DNA of 64,000 nt from Clostridium_AW malenominatum (lineage in GTDB: Bacteria > Bacillota > Clostridia > Clostridiales > Clostridiaceae): contig NZ_BAAACF010000001.1 in NCBI RefSeq assembly GCF_039521365.1, forward strand, positions 1,488,001 to 1,552,000, in the 5' to 3' direction. Of this stretch, positions 16,541-24,785 are shown piece by piece (positions within the stretch are counted from its first letter, which is position 1; each line of letters begins with the position of its first letter). A program made the translations under genes and the position numbers. The notes beneath the pieces are model-generated. The model saw only the letters and a program-made list of their open reading frames with translations. It had not been told where the DNA came from and did not search any database.

Positions 16541-16614
16541 TACATGAATTTTCTAAGTAAATACAGTAATAATTTAAATTAAAGTTGTAAAAACTTAACA
16601 TAAATTGGTTGAAT

Positions 16615-16654
16615 GGGGGTGTATTCTGATAATTATTTATCAGAAGTTAATATG
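16615..16654 (+). promoter_or_regulatory. distant Shine-Dalgarno and perfect hairpin at the topA start
   Basis: GGGGGTG at 16615-16621 is 30 nt from the homology-supported start at 16652. Arms TTCTGATAA (16624-16632) and TTATCAGAA (16637-16645) form a perfect 9-bp stem with a TTAT loop. Folding leaves 2 nt before and 6 nt after the hairpin, an effective 8-nt spacing. The arms also look like a DNA operator (TGATAA/TTATCA), which is the main alternative. Confidence 0.55.
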
Positions 16655-18739
16655 GGACAAAAACTTGTTATAGTAGAATCACCAGCTAAAGCTAAAACTA
16701 TAGGAAAATATTTAGGTAAAAATTATATCGTAGAAGCATCTATGGGACATGTAAGAGACTTGCCAAAAAGTCAACTTGGAGTTGATATAGACAATAATTA
16801 TAATCCTAAATATATAACAATCCGAGGAAAAGGAGATTTACTAGATAAACTAAAGAAAGAAGCTAAAAAGTGTGATGAAGTATATTTAGCAACGGACCCT
16901 GATAGAGAAGGGGAGGCTATTTCATGGCATCTACTAAAAGCTTTGAAACTAGAGGAAGGCAAAAAGTGTAGAATAGTATTTCATGAAATAACTAAAAATG
17001 CTATTAAAAATGCAATAAAAGAGCCTAGAGAAATAAATATAAACTTAGTAAATGCTCAACAAGCAAGAAGAGTACTAGATAGATTGGTTGGTTATGAAAT
17101 TAGCCCTATACTTTGGAAAAAAGTAAAATGGGGGTTAAGTGCCGGAAGAGTTCAATCTGTAGCTTTAAAATTACTTTGCGATAGAGAAAGAGAAATTGAA
17201 AATTTCATTCCAAAGGAATATTGGACTATTGAATGTAATTTAAAAAAAGAAAGTGATAAAGGAAATTTTTTAGTAAAGCTTTGGTCAAAAAACAATAAAA
17301 AAATTGAAATAAGCAATAAAGAGGAAACAGATAGCATTATTAAAGAATTAGATGGTCGTGATTTTTCAGTTAAAAATGTAAAAAAGGCTGTAAAATCTAA
17401 AAATCCATTACCTCCTTTTACAACAAGTACTCTTCAACAAGATGCCTATAGAAAGCTAAACTTTACTACTAAAAGAACCATGTCTATAGCGCAACAATTA
17501 TATGAAGGAATAGATATTAAAGGTTATGGAACCATTGGTTTAATTACCTATATGAGAACGGATTCTCTTAGAATATCTAAAGAGGCCGCTGATGCAGCAG
17601 CAAACTATATAAGTAATACCTTTGGTAAAGAGTATGTTCCTGAATCGCAAAGGGAATATAAAGGCAAAAAAAATATTCAAGATGCTCATGAAGCTATAAG
17701 GCCAACTCATGTTGAAATTAGCCCTAGTATAGCTAGAAATAGCTTAACCGATGAGCAGTTTAAAATATACAGCTTAATATGGAATAGATTTGTTGCTTGT
17801 CAAATGTCTTCTTGTAAATTAAATACAGTTACAATTGAAATAGAGAATGGACCTTATCTGTTTAAAGCGACAGGTTCTACTGTGGTATTCGATGGTTTTA
17901 TGAAGGTATATGAATACTCAACGGATGAAGAAAAAGAAGATATCAAGCTACCTGAGTTAACTATCGGTGAGAAGCTTTCAAAAAAATCCATTGAAGGAAA
18001 GCAACACTTTACTCAACCACCAGCTAGATTTTCAGAAGCTACTTTAGTTAAAGGTCTAGAGGAAAATGGAATAGGAAGGCCAAGTACTTACGCTCCTATA
18101 ATATCTACTTTACTAGAAAGAAAATATATTGAAAGAGAAAAAAAGACTCTACTTGCTACAGAACTAGGATTCATAGTTAATGATATACTTTCACAATACT
18201 TTAAACCTATAGTAGATGTTGAATTTACTGCAGGAATGGAGGATAAACTGGACAATATTGAGGAAGGAAAAGAAAACTGGACTCAGATAGTAGATGAATT
18301 TTTTAGTCCTTTAAAAGAACTTATAGATGTTGCTGAAAAAGAAGTGGCAAAAGTAACTATAGAGGATAAGGTAACAGATATTCAATGTGATAAATGCGGA
18401 AGATATATGGTAATAAAACAAGGAAGATTTGGCCAATTCTTAGCTTGTCCAGGATACCCTGATTGCAAAAATACAAAAGCAATTGTGGAAGAAGTAGATG
18501 CTAAGTGCCCCAATTGTGGAGGAGTCATTATAGTAAAAAAGAGTAAAAAAGGCAGAAAATTTTACGGATGTAAGAATTATCCTGAATGCAAGTTTGTAAG
18601 TTGGTTTGAGCCTGTTGATGAAAAATGTTCAGTTTGCAATGGTTCAATGGTGAAAAAATACAGTAAAACTAAAGGAAACTACTTAGAGTGTACTAATGAA
18701 AATTGTAAGAATAAAATAAATATAGAAAATGCTAAATAA
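16652..18739 (+). CDS. topA: DNA topoisomerase I
   Basis: Type IA topoisomerase that relaxes negative supercoils. The 695-residue protein starts MGQKLVIVESPAKAKTIG, the TOPRIM domain, with acidic residues in DPDREGEA. The active tyrosine is in YMRTDSLRIS. The C-terminus has three four-cysteine zinc modules: CDKCGRY...CPGYPDC, CPNCGG...CKNYPEC and CSVCNGS...CTNENC. The frame is open from ATG 16613, but that ATG has no ribosome site and would add 13 residues encoded by a hairpin; homology supports 16652. codY follows after 231 bp. Confidence 0.96.
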   Translation: MGQKLVIVESPAKAKTIGKYLGKNYIVEASMGHVRDLPKSQLGVDIDNNYNPKYITIRGKGDLLDKLKKEAKKCDEVYLATDPDREGEAISWHLLKALKLEEGKKCRIVFHEITKNAIKNAIKEPREININLVNAQQARRVLDRLVGYEISPILWKKVKWGLSAGRVQSVALKLLCDREREIENFIPKEYWTIECNLKKESDKGNFLVKLWSKNNKKIEISNKEETDSIIKELDGRDFSVKNVKKAVKSKNPLPPFTTSTLQQDAYRKLNFTTKRTMSIAQQLYEGIDIKGYGTIGLITYMRTDSLRISKEAADAAANYISNTFGKEYVPESQREYKGKKNIQDAHEAIRPTHVEISPSIARNSLTDEQFKIYSLIWNRFVACQMSSCKLNTVTIEIENGPYLFKATGSTVVFDGFMKVYEYSTDEEKEDIKLPELTIGEKLSKKSIEGKQHFTQPPARFSEATLVKGLEENGIGRPSTYAPIISTLLERKYIEREKKTLLATELGFIVNDILSQYFKPIVDVEFTAGMEDKLDNIEEGKENWTQIVDEFFSPLKELIDVAEKEVAKVTIEDKVTDIQCDKCGRYMVIKQGRFGQFLACPGYPDCKNTKAIVEEVDAKCPNCGGVIIVKKSKKGRKFYGCKNYPECKFVSWFEPVDEKCSVCNGSMVKKYSKTKGNYLECTNENCKNKINIENAK

Positions 18740-18970
18740 GTTGAAATATGTCGAAATTTTATTGAAATAACCATAAATTTTTATTAAAACTTAGAAATTT
18801 GACCTAAAATGGTTGAATTTTGACATTGGATATGTTATTATTAAATACAGAATAAACAATTCTAAATATTAAAAAAAATCTTAATTGTTCTGATAGTATA
18901 ACTTGAGAATATTAGTTTTATCAATTATAGATATCAGTCCTTATTGAAATTTTAGAGGAGGAATATTAAA

Positions 18971-19747
18971 ATGTCATCGTTACTTAACAAAACGAGAAAA
19001 CTAAATAAGATACTTCAAAAATCAGGAACCGAACCAGTAGTATTTGACGATATATGTAAACTTCTAAGTGATGTACTAAATTGTAATATATACATTTTAA
19101 GCAAAAAAGGAAAAATATTAGGATACGATTTATCCAGTGGCTTTGAGTGTAATGTTGTTAAAGATAATGTAATTCCTGAAATGAGATTTCCTGAATTCTA
19201 TAACAACAAACTTTTGAATGTACATGAAACTTTATCAAACTTAACAAACAATGGTAAATGTGTTTTTGAAGAATCAGGAGAGTGTGGTATAGAAAATAAA
19301 TATACTACAATAGTACCTATAAACGGTAATAGAGAAAGATTAGGAACTCTTTTACTAGCTAGATTTGATGATTTGTTTACAGATGATGATTTAATTTTAG
19401 CAGAATACAGTGCAACTATAATAGGCATGGAAATGCTTAGAGCTAAACAAGATGAGATTGAAGATGAAGCTAGAAAAAAAGCTGTAGTTCAACTTGCAAT
19501 AGGAACACTTTCATATTCAGAGCTAGAAGCAGTAGAGCATATATTTAACGAACTTGATGGTTCTGAAGGACTTTTAGTAGCATCTAAAATAGCAGATAAA
19601 GTTGGAATAACTAGATCCGTTATCGTTAATGCACTAAGAAAATTTGAAAGTGCTGGTGTAATTGAATCTAGATCTCTTGGTATGAAGGGAACTCACATAA
19701 AAATATTAAATGAAAAGCTTATAGAAGAGCTTAAAAAGATAAGATAA
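18971..19747 (+). CDS. codY: global transcriptional repressor CodY
   Basis: Senses branched-chain amino acids and GTP and represses stationary-phase and nitrogen genes. The 258-residue protein has an N-terminal GAF-like ligand domain and a C-terminal winged helix (SKIADKVGITRSVIVNALRKFESAGVIE, about residues 204-231) that reads AATTTTCWGAAAATT boxes. AGAGGAGGA lies 9 nt before the ATG. It follows topA as in Bacillus, but without clpQ/clpY (hslVU). The 230-bp upstream region has a lone TTGACA (18820) without a convincing -10, so its promoter is unassigned. Confidence 0.97.
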   Translation: MSSLLNKTRKLNKILQKSGTEPVVFDDICKLLSDVLNCNIYILSKKGKILGYDLSSGFECNVVKDNVIPEMRFPEFYNNKLLNVHETLSNLTNNGKCVFEESGECGIENKYTTIVPINGNRERLGTLLLARFDDLFTDDDLILAEYSATIIGMEMLRAKQDEIEDEARKKAVVQLAIGTLSYSELEAVEHIFNELDGSEGLLVASKIADKVGITRSVIVNALRKFESAGVIESRSLGMKGTHIKILNEKLIEELKKIR

Positions 19748-19754
19748 AACATGA

Positions 19755-19790
19755 GCAGGGTGCCAATAATTAGCATCCTGCTTATAATTT
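19755..19790 (+). terminator. intrinsic terminator after codY
   Basis: GCAGGGTGC and GCATCCTGC pair with one G-U around CAATAATTA; the T tract after it is weak (TTATAATTT). Confidence 0.7.
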
Positions 19791-19833
19791 GTAACATAAT
19801 AATCCAATAATTGTGTTTTTATAAATATTTTTA

Positions 19834-19862
19834 TTGAACAGAAGAAGTTCATATGATATACT
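19834..19862 (+). promoter_or_regulatory. sigma-A promoter for rpsB
   Basis: TTGAAC at 19834-19839, 17-bp spacer, TATACT at 19857-19862 with extended TGA. It implies a leader of about 100 nt. Confidence 0.8.
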
Positions 19863-19868
19863 ACACTA

Positions 19869-19968
19869 GGTAGAAAAAATACACACATTGCCTAATTTAT
19901 AAATGGTGCCTAAAGGTAATTTATAAATATGATGGTAATGGAGGTAAAAACCAAGGAGGTAAAAAATT
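19869..19968 (+). promoter_or_regulatory. rpsB leader with repeats and duplicated ribosome site
   Basis: The leader holds a 12-bp direct repeat TAATTTATAAAT (19893-19904 and 19917-19928, period 24) and GGAGGTAAAAA twice (19940-19950 and 19955-19965). Only the second is correctly spaced for the rpsB ATG. S2 autoregulates rpsB-tsf in other bacteria; here that is inference. Confidence 0.5.
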
Positions 19969-20670
19969 ATGTCAGTAATATCAATGAAACAATTATTAGA
20001 AGCTGGTGTACATTTCGGACACCAAACTAGAAGATGGAACCCTAAGATGGCTCCTTATATCTTCACAGAAAGAAACGGTATTTACATTATCGATTTACAG
20101 AAAACTGTAAAGAAAGTTGAAGAAGCTTACAATTTCATAAAAGAAGTTGCTGCTGAAGGAAAAGACGTTCTATTTGTTGGAACTAAAAAACAAGCTCAAG
20201 AAGCAATCCAAGAAGAAGCTGTTAGATGTAACATGCACTTCGTTAACAACAGATGGTTAGGTGGAATGCTTACAAACTTCTCAACAATTAAAGGAAGAAT
20301 TAAAGCTTTAGAAGAACTAGAAGTAATGGAACAAGATGGAACATTTGATGTTCTTCCAAAGAAAGAAGTAAGTAAACTTAAGTTAGAAGAAGAAAAATTA
20401 GAAAAGAACTTAGGTGGAATAAAGACTATGGATTCTAGAAACGTGGGTGCATTGTTTGTAGTAGATCCAAGAAAAGAAAAAAATGCTATTTCAGAAGCTA
20501 AAATTTTAGGTATACCAGTAGTAGCTATTGTAGATACTAACTGTGATCCAGATGAAGTTGACTATGTAATCCCAGGAAATGATGATGCTATAAGAGCGGT
20601 TAAATTAATAACTGCAAAAATAGCTGATGCTATTTTAGAAGGAAGACAAGGTGAACAATTAGCTGAGTAA
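19969..20670 (+). CDS. rpsB: 30S ribosomal protein S2
   Basis: Small-subunit protein, 233 residues, with MKQLLEAGVHFGHQTRRWNPKM at the start and the S2 motifs VDPRKEKNAISEA and IPVVAIVDTNCDPD. GGAGGT is 8 nt before the ATG. Codons look optimised compared with neighbouring genes, with many AAC and TTC, as expected for high expression. tsf follows in the conserved order. Confidence 0.98.
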   Translation: MSVISMKQLLEAGVHFGHQTRRWNPKMAPYIFTERNGIYIIDLQKTVKKVEEAYNFIKEVAAEGKDVLFVGTKKQAQEAIQEEAVRCNMHFVNNRWLGGMLTNFSTIKGRIKALEELEVMEQDGTFDVLPKKEVSKLKLEEEKLEKNLGGIKTMDSRNVGALFVVDPRKEKNAISEAKILGIPVVAIVDTNCDPDEVDYVIPGNDDAIRAVKLITAKIADAILEGRQGEQLAE

Positions 20671-20679
20671 ATATAATAA

Positions 20680-20713
20680 GGTAGATGGAATTAACCTTCC
20701 ATTTACCTTTTAA
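20680..20713 (+). terminator. attenuator hairpin between rpsB and tsf
   Basis: GGTAGATGGAA and TTCCATTTACC form an 11-bp stem with one G-U, followed by TTTT and then A residues. The weak T tract suggests partial termination, lowering tsf relative to rpsB. Confidence 0.65.
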
Positions 20714-20741
20714 AAAATAAATAGAAGTGGAGGAACTTATT

Positions 20742-21662
20742 ATGATCACTGCACAAATGGTTAAAGAATTAAGAGAAATGACTGGGGCAGGAATGATGGA
20801 CTGTAAAAAAGCTTTATCCGAATCTAATGGAGATATGGAAAAAGCTGTAGAAATATTAAGAGAAAAAGGATTAGCTGCTGCTGCTAAAAAAGCTGGAAGA
20901 GTAGCTGCTGAAGGCCTTGTAGAAACTTACATATCAGAAGACATGAAAATTGGTTCTATAATAGAGTTTAACTGCGAAACAGACTTTGTTGCTGCTAATG
21001 AAGAATTTAAAGCATTAGCTTCAAACATCGCAAAACAAGCACTTTCAACTAAAGCTACTAATGTAGAAGAATTAGTTGAAGAAAAATATATTGCTGATGA
21101 AAGTGTTACAATTAAGGATGCTATAACTGCTCTAATTGCAAAATTAGGGGAAAACATGTCCTTAAGAAGATTTGCTAATTTCTCAGTAAATAACGGAGTC
21201 GTTCAAAGCTACATTCACGGTGGAGGAAGAATAGGAGTTCTTGTAAAACTTGAATGTGAAAAAGAAAGCGAAGTATTAGCAGAAGTAGCTAAAGATATTG
21301 CTATGCAAGTAGCTGCTGTTAATCCATTATTCTTAAATAGAGATGGAGTAGACTCAGAACTTTTAAATAAGGAAAGAGAAATATACAGAGTTCAAGCTTT
21401 AAATGAAGGCAAACCAGAAAAAATCGTTGATAAAATGGTTGATGGAAGAATTGAAAAATACTATAAAGAAAATTGTTTAGTTGAACAAATTTGGGTTAAA
21501 AATCCTGATTTAACTATAACAAAATACTTACAAGAAAAGTCCAAAGAAGTTGGTGCAGCAATCAACGTTACTGGATTTGTAAGATTTGAAAGAGGCGAAG
21601 GAATCGAAAAAGTAGAAGAAGATTTCGCTGAAGAAGTTAGAAAGCAAATGCAACAAGGATAA
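20742..21662 (+). CDS. tsf: elongation factor Ts
   Basis: Nucleotide exchange factor for EF-Tu. The protein has 306 residues: an N-terminal UBA-like domain (MITAQMVKELREMTGAGMMDCKKAL) and core domains with EFNCETDFVAAN and IHGGGRIGVLVKLECE. GTGGAGG precedes ATG 20742; the frame is open five codons earlier but has no ribosome site there. A strong terminator follows. Confidence 0.97.
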   Translation: MITAQMVKELREMTGAGMMDCKKALSESNGDMEKAVEILREKGLAAAAKKAGRVAAEGLVETYISEDMKIGSIIEFNCETDFVAANEEFKALASNIAKQALSTKATNVEELVEEKYIADESVTIKDAITALIAKLGENMSLRRFANFSVNNGVVQSYIHGGGRIGVLVKLECEKESEVLAEVAKDIAMQVAAVNPLFLNRDGVDSELLNKEREIYRVQALNEGKPEKIVDKMVDGRIEKYYKENCLVEQIWVKNPDLTITKYLQEKSKEVGAAINVTGFVRFERGEGIEKVEEDFAEEVRKQMQQG

Positions 21663-21669
21663 TTTAAAA

Positions 21670-21696
21670 GGGGACACCAAGTGTTCCCTTTTTTTA
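21670..21696 (+). terminator. intrinsic terminator after tsf
   Basis: GGGGACAC and GTGTTCCC (one G-U) around CAA, then a run of seven T residues. Confidence 0.85.
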
Positions 21697-21779
21697 AAAC
21701 ATAAACAGAGTTCTTACATAAATTCCATAGAATTTAGAAATTACTATGTAATTTTTAACATTTTGGAGGTATAATATAT

Positions 21780-22493
21780 ATGGAAAATATTAAATTTAAG
21801 AGAATTATGTTAAAGCTTTCAGGAGAGGCTTTAGCAGGTGAAAAAGGATATGCAATAGATTTTGATATTGTTACAGAAATAGCAAAGCAAATCAAAGAAT
21901 TAGTTGACATGGGCGTAGAAATAGGTGCTGTAGTAGGTGGAGGTAACATTTGGAGAGGACGAAACGGAGACGGTATGGATAGAACCACTGCTGACTACAT
22001 GGGAATGTTAGCTACATGCATTAATGCACTTGCTCTTCAAGATTCCCTTGAGCAACTAGGGGTAAATACAAGAGTTCAAACTGCTATTGAAATGAAGGAA
22101 GTAGCTGAACCGTATATTAGAAGACGTGCTATGAGACACCTTGAAAAAGGTAGGGTAGTAATTTTTGCAGCTGGCACTGGAAACCCTTATTTTTCAACGG
22201 ATACTACTGCAGCCTTAAGAGCAGCTGAAATTGAAGCTGAAGTTATACTACTAGCAAAAAAGGTGGATGGAGTATATGATAAAGATCCACATAAACATAG
22301 TGATGCTACAAAGTTTGATAAACTAACCTACATAGACGTGTTAGAAAAAGGTCTTCAAGTTATGGATTCTACTGCAACATCTTTGTGTATGGACAACGAT
22401 ATTCCTATTTTAGTATTTGCATTAGATTCTCCTGAAAACATAAAAAAAGCTGTCACCGGAGAAAACATAGGGACATTAGTGTGTAAAGGATAA
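21780..22493 (+). CDS. pyrH: UMP kinase
   Basis: Hexameric bacterial UMP kinase that makes UDP for pyrimidine and cell wall synthesis. The 237 residues belong to the amino acid kinase fold: FKRIMLKLSGEALAG, VVGGGNIWRG, ADYMGMLATCINALAL and AKKVDGVYDKDP. GGAGGT is 9 nt upstream. It is followed by frr at 14 bp, the standard pairing. Confidence 0.97.
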   Translation: MENIKFKRIMLKLSGEALAGEKGYAIDFDIVTEIAKQIKELVDMGVEIGAVVGGGNIWRGRNGDGMDRTTADYMGMLATCINALALQDSLEQLGVNTRVQTAIEMKEVAEPYIRRRAMRHLEKGRVVIFAAGTGNPYFSTDTTAALRAAEIEAEVILLAKKVDGVYDKDPHKHSDATKFDKLTYIDVLEKGLQVMDSTATSLCMDNDIPILVFALDSPENIKKAVTGENIGTLVCKG

Positions 22494-22507
22494 GGGAGGT
22501 TATTATC

Positions 22508-23065
22508 ATGTTAAAAGAAATTATCAATACTGCTGATGAAAAAATGCAAAAGACTATAAGCGTACTGAAAAAAGATTTATCTACGATGAAAGCAGGTAGA
22601 GCAAACCCTGCAATACTAGATAAAATTGAAGCAGAGTATTATGGAGCAATGACACCATTAAATCAATTAGCAAATATAACAGTTCCTGAGGGAAGAATAC
22701 TTCAAATTCAGCCTTGGGACAAATCAGCTATAAAAGCCATAGAAAAAGCTATTTTAAAATCAGATTTAGGATTAAATCCATCAAATGACGGAGTTATTAT
22801 CAGATTAATAATACCTGAATTAACTGAAGAAACAAGAAAAAACATTGTTAAAACCGTTAAGAAAACTGGAGAAGATGCAAAAGTTGCAGTGAGATCTATA
22901 AGAAGAGATTGTAATGACAAATTAAAAGCTCTCAAAAAAGAAGCTGATATATCTGAAGATGATATTAAAAAAGCAGAAGAAGAAATTCAAAAGAGAACAG
23001 ACAATTTTGTAAAAGAAATTGATAAAATCTTAGAAGTAAAAGAAAAAGAAGTAATGTCTATTTAA
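22508..23065 (+). CDS. frr: ribosome recycling factor
   Basis: Splits the post-termination ribosome together with EF-G. At 185 residues it shows the typical segments TMKAGRANPAILDKI, PEGRILQIQPWDKSAI and VRSIRRDCNDKLK in the three-helix bundle. GGGAGGT lies before the ATG. A terminator follows, separating it from uppS. Confidence 0.97.
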   Translation: MLKEIINTADEKMQKTISVLKKDLSTMKAGRANPAILDKIEAEYYGAMTPLNQLANITVPEGRILQIQPWDKSAIKAIEKAILKSDLGLNPSNDGVIIRLIIPELTEETRKNIVKTVKKTGEDAKVAVRSIRRDCNDKLKALKKEADISEDDIKKAEEEIQKRTDNFVKEIDKILEVKEKEVMSI

Positions 23066-23078
23066 GTCATTATATTTT

Positions 23079-23106
23079 AAAACCTGCGTTACCGCAGGTT
23101 TTATTA
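23079..23106 (+). terminator. intrinsic terminator after frr
   Basis: AAAACCTGCG and CGCAGGTTTT form a perfect 10-bp stem around TTAC. Confidence 0.85.
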
Positions 23107-23131
23107 CTAAAAATTTGGAGTGAAGAAATAT

Positions 23132-23899
23132 ATGTGGAAGTTTTTCGCGAAGAAAAATAAAAACGCAAATATTAATATAAAAATAGATATGAGTAATATT
23201 CCATCCCATATAGCTATAATCATGGATGGCAATGGACGTTGGGCAAAAGAAAGAAATTTGCCTAGAAGTATGGGACATAAAGCTGGAGTAGAAACCATAA
23301 GAGAAATTGTTAAGGAATGCAATAAAATAGGAGTTAAATATTTAACTTTATATGCTTTTTCTACAGAAAATTGGAAAAGGCCACCAGATGAAGTAAATAC
23401 TTTAATGAAGCTATTAGTAGAATACTTAAGAAAAGAAGTGGAAGAATTACATAGCAATAATGTTAAAATAAATACTATTGGAGATATTCAGGAATTACCA
23501 AAAGTATGTATAGAACAATTAAAAGAAGCTAGAAACAAAACACAGCATAATAAAGGACTAGTATTAAATTTGGCCTTAAATTATGGTGGTAGAGATGAAA
23601 TCTTGAGGGGCATGAAATTATTATATGAAGATGTAAAAAAGGGCATAGTATCTATAGAAAGCATAAATGAAAGTAAGTTTTCTAATTACTTATATACTAA
23701 AGGAATGCCAGATCCTGACTTAATAATAAGGCCTAGTGGCGAACAAAGATTAAGTAACTTTTTAATATGGCAATGTGCGTATTCTGAGTTTTGGTATTCC
23801 ACTATAAAGTGGCCTGATTTTAAAAAAGAACATATTCATAAAGCTATATACGACTACCAAAACAGGGATAGAAGATTTGGAGGAGTAGAAAGTGAATAA
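23132..23899 (+). CDS. uppS: isoprenyl transferase (undecaprenyl pyrophosphate synthase)
   Basis: cis-Prenyltransferase making the C55 lipid carrier for peptidoglycan. The 255-residue protein has HIAIIMDGNGRWAKERN with the catalytic aspartate, YLTLYAFSTENWKRP and the C-terminal RPSGEQRLSNFLIWQ box. ATG 23132 follows TTGGAGTG by 9 nt; the in-frame GTG at 23120 is part of that ribosome site. It overlaps cdsA by 8 bp. Confidence 0.95.
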   Translation: MWKFFAKKNKNANINIKIDMSNIPSHIAIIMDGNGRWAKERNLPRSMGHKAGVETIREIVKECNKIGVKYLTLYAFSTENWKRPPDEVNTLMKLLVEYLRKEVEELHSNNVKINTIGDIQELPKVCIEQLKEARNKTQHNKGLVLNLALNYGGRDEILRGMKLLYEDVKKGIVSIESINESKFSNYLYTKGMPDPDLIIRPSGEQRLSNFLIWQCAYSEFWYSTIKWPDFKKEHIHKAIYDYQNRDRRFGGVESE

Positions 23900-24683
23900 T
23901 AGATATTTAGGTGCGGTTATATTATCTCCATTATTGATATTTTTGTTTGTGGGAGGAACTACTTTAAAATACCTGATCCTAACTCTTTCACTAATAGGAA
24001 TGAGTGAATTTTATAAAGTTGTAAGAGTTAAAAATATCAATCCATTAAATTATTTAGGATATGCTATGTGTATAGCATATTACTTAGTGTTTAATTTAAA
24101 TGTTAATACATTATTTAACTTGATAATTATCTCTGTAATGATTTTATTAATAATTCCTATATTTAAAAGAAATTATAATTTTATTGATATATCTACTACC
24201 TTATTAGGATTTTTATATATAGGGGTATTCTTTAGCTTTATAACCATAGTAAATAATAAAGCTAATGGTAACTATTTAGTATGGCTTATATTTTTATCCT
24301 CTTGGGTATGTGATACTGCTGCATATTATGCAGGCAAATTTTTCGGAAAAAACAAATTGTGTCCTATAATAAGTCCAAAGAAAACTGTTGAAGGTGCTAT
24401 AGGAGGCTTATTAGGGAGCAGTTTAGCTTGTGGTTTATTTGGAGTGTATTTAAAAGGACAAGGAGTACCTATACCCATAATTCACTTTTTTCTAATTGGT
24501 GGAATTTCTGGAGTGTTAGTGCAGTTTGGTGACTTGGTTGCATCCTCAATTAAAAGATATTTAGGAGTAAAAGACTATAGTAATTTAATACCTGGCCACG
24601 GCGGCATACTAGATAGATTTGACAGTATATTATTTGCATCTGTAGTAATATACTATTACTTAACTATAATAATTGGAATATGA
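23892..24683 (+). CDS. cdsA: phosphatidate cytidylyltransferase
   Basis: Integral membrane enzyme making CDP-diacylglycerol, the precursor of all phospholipids. The 263 residues hold about seven hydrophobic segments and the CDP signature DLVASSIKRYLGVKDYSNL with LIPGHGGILDRFDS. It starts at GTG 23892 inside uppS, with GGAGGAG about 7 nt upstream. A long symmetrical terminator follows. Confidence 0.95.
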   Translation: MNNRYLGAVILSPLLIFLFVGGTTLKYLILTLSLIGMSEFYKVVRVKNINPLNYLGYAMCIAYYLVFNLNVNTLFNLIIISVMILLIIPIFKRNYNFIDISTTLLGFLYIGVFFSFITIVNNKANGNYLVWLIFLSSWVCDTAAYYAGKFFGKNKLCPIISPKKTVEGAIGGLLGSSLACGLFGVYLKGQGVPIPIIHFFLIGGISGVLVQFGDLVASSIKRYLGVKDYSNLIPGHGGILDRFDSILFASVVIYYYLTIIIGI

Positions 24684-24727
24684 AAATAACACTTAGAGGT
24701 TTAAATCTCTAAGTGTTATTTTTTAAT
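24684..24727. terminator. strong terminator after cdsA
   Basis: A 15-bp perfect stem (24684-24698 with 24707-24721) around GTTTAAAT, followed by T residues. Confidence 0.9.
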
Positions 24728-24785
24728 AATATATACGTTCTCCTAGAATATAATATTAATATAGTAATAATAGGGAGATATGTAG

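Noticed and set aside
16547..16561. AATTTTCTAAGTAAA as a possible CodY box
   Set aside because: Five mismatches to the 15-bp consensus; half-site likeness is expected by chance in this AT-rich DNA.
16544..16582. 12-codon frame MNFLSKYSNNLN after dprA
   Set aside because: No ribosome site and no conserved feature.
18820..18851. TTGACA upstream of codY as a promoter
   Set aside because: No acceptable -10 at 16-18 bp; left unassigned.
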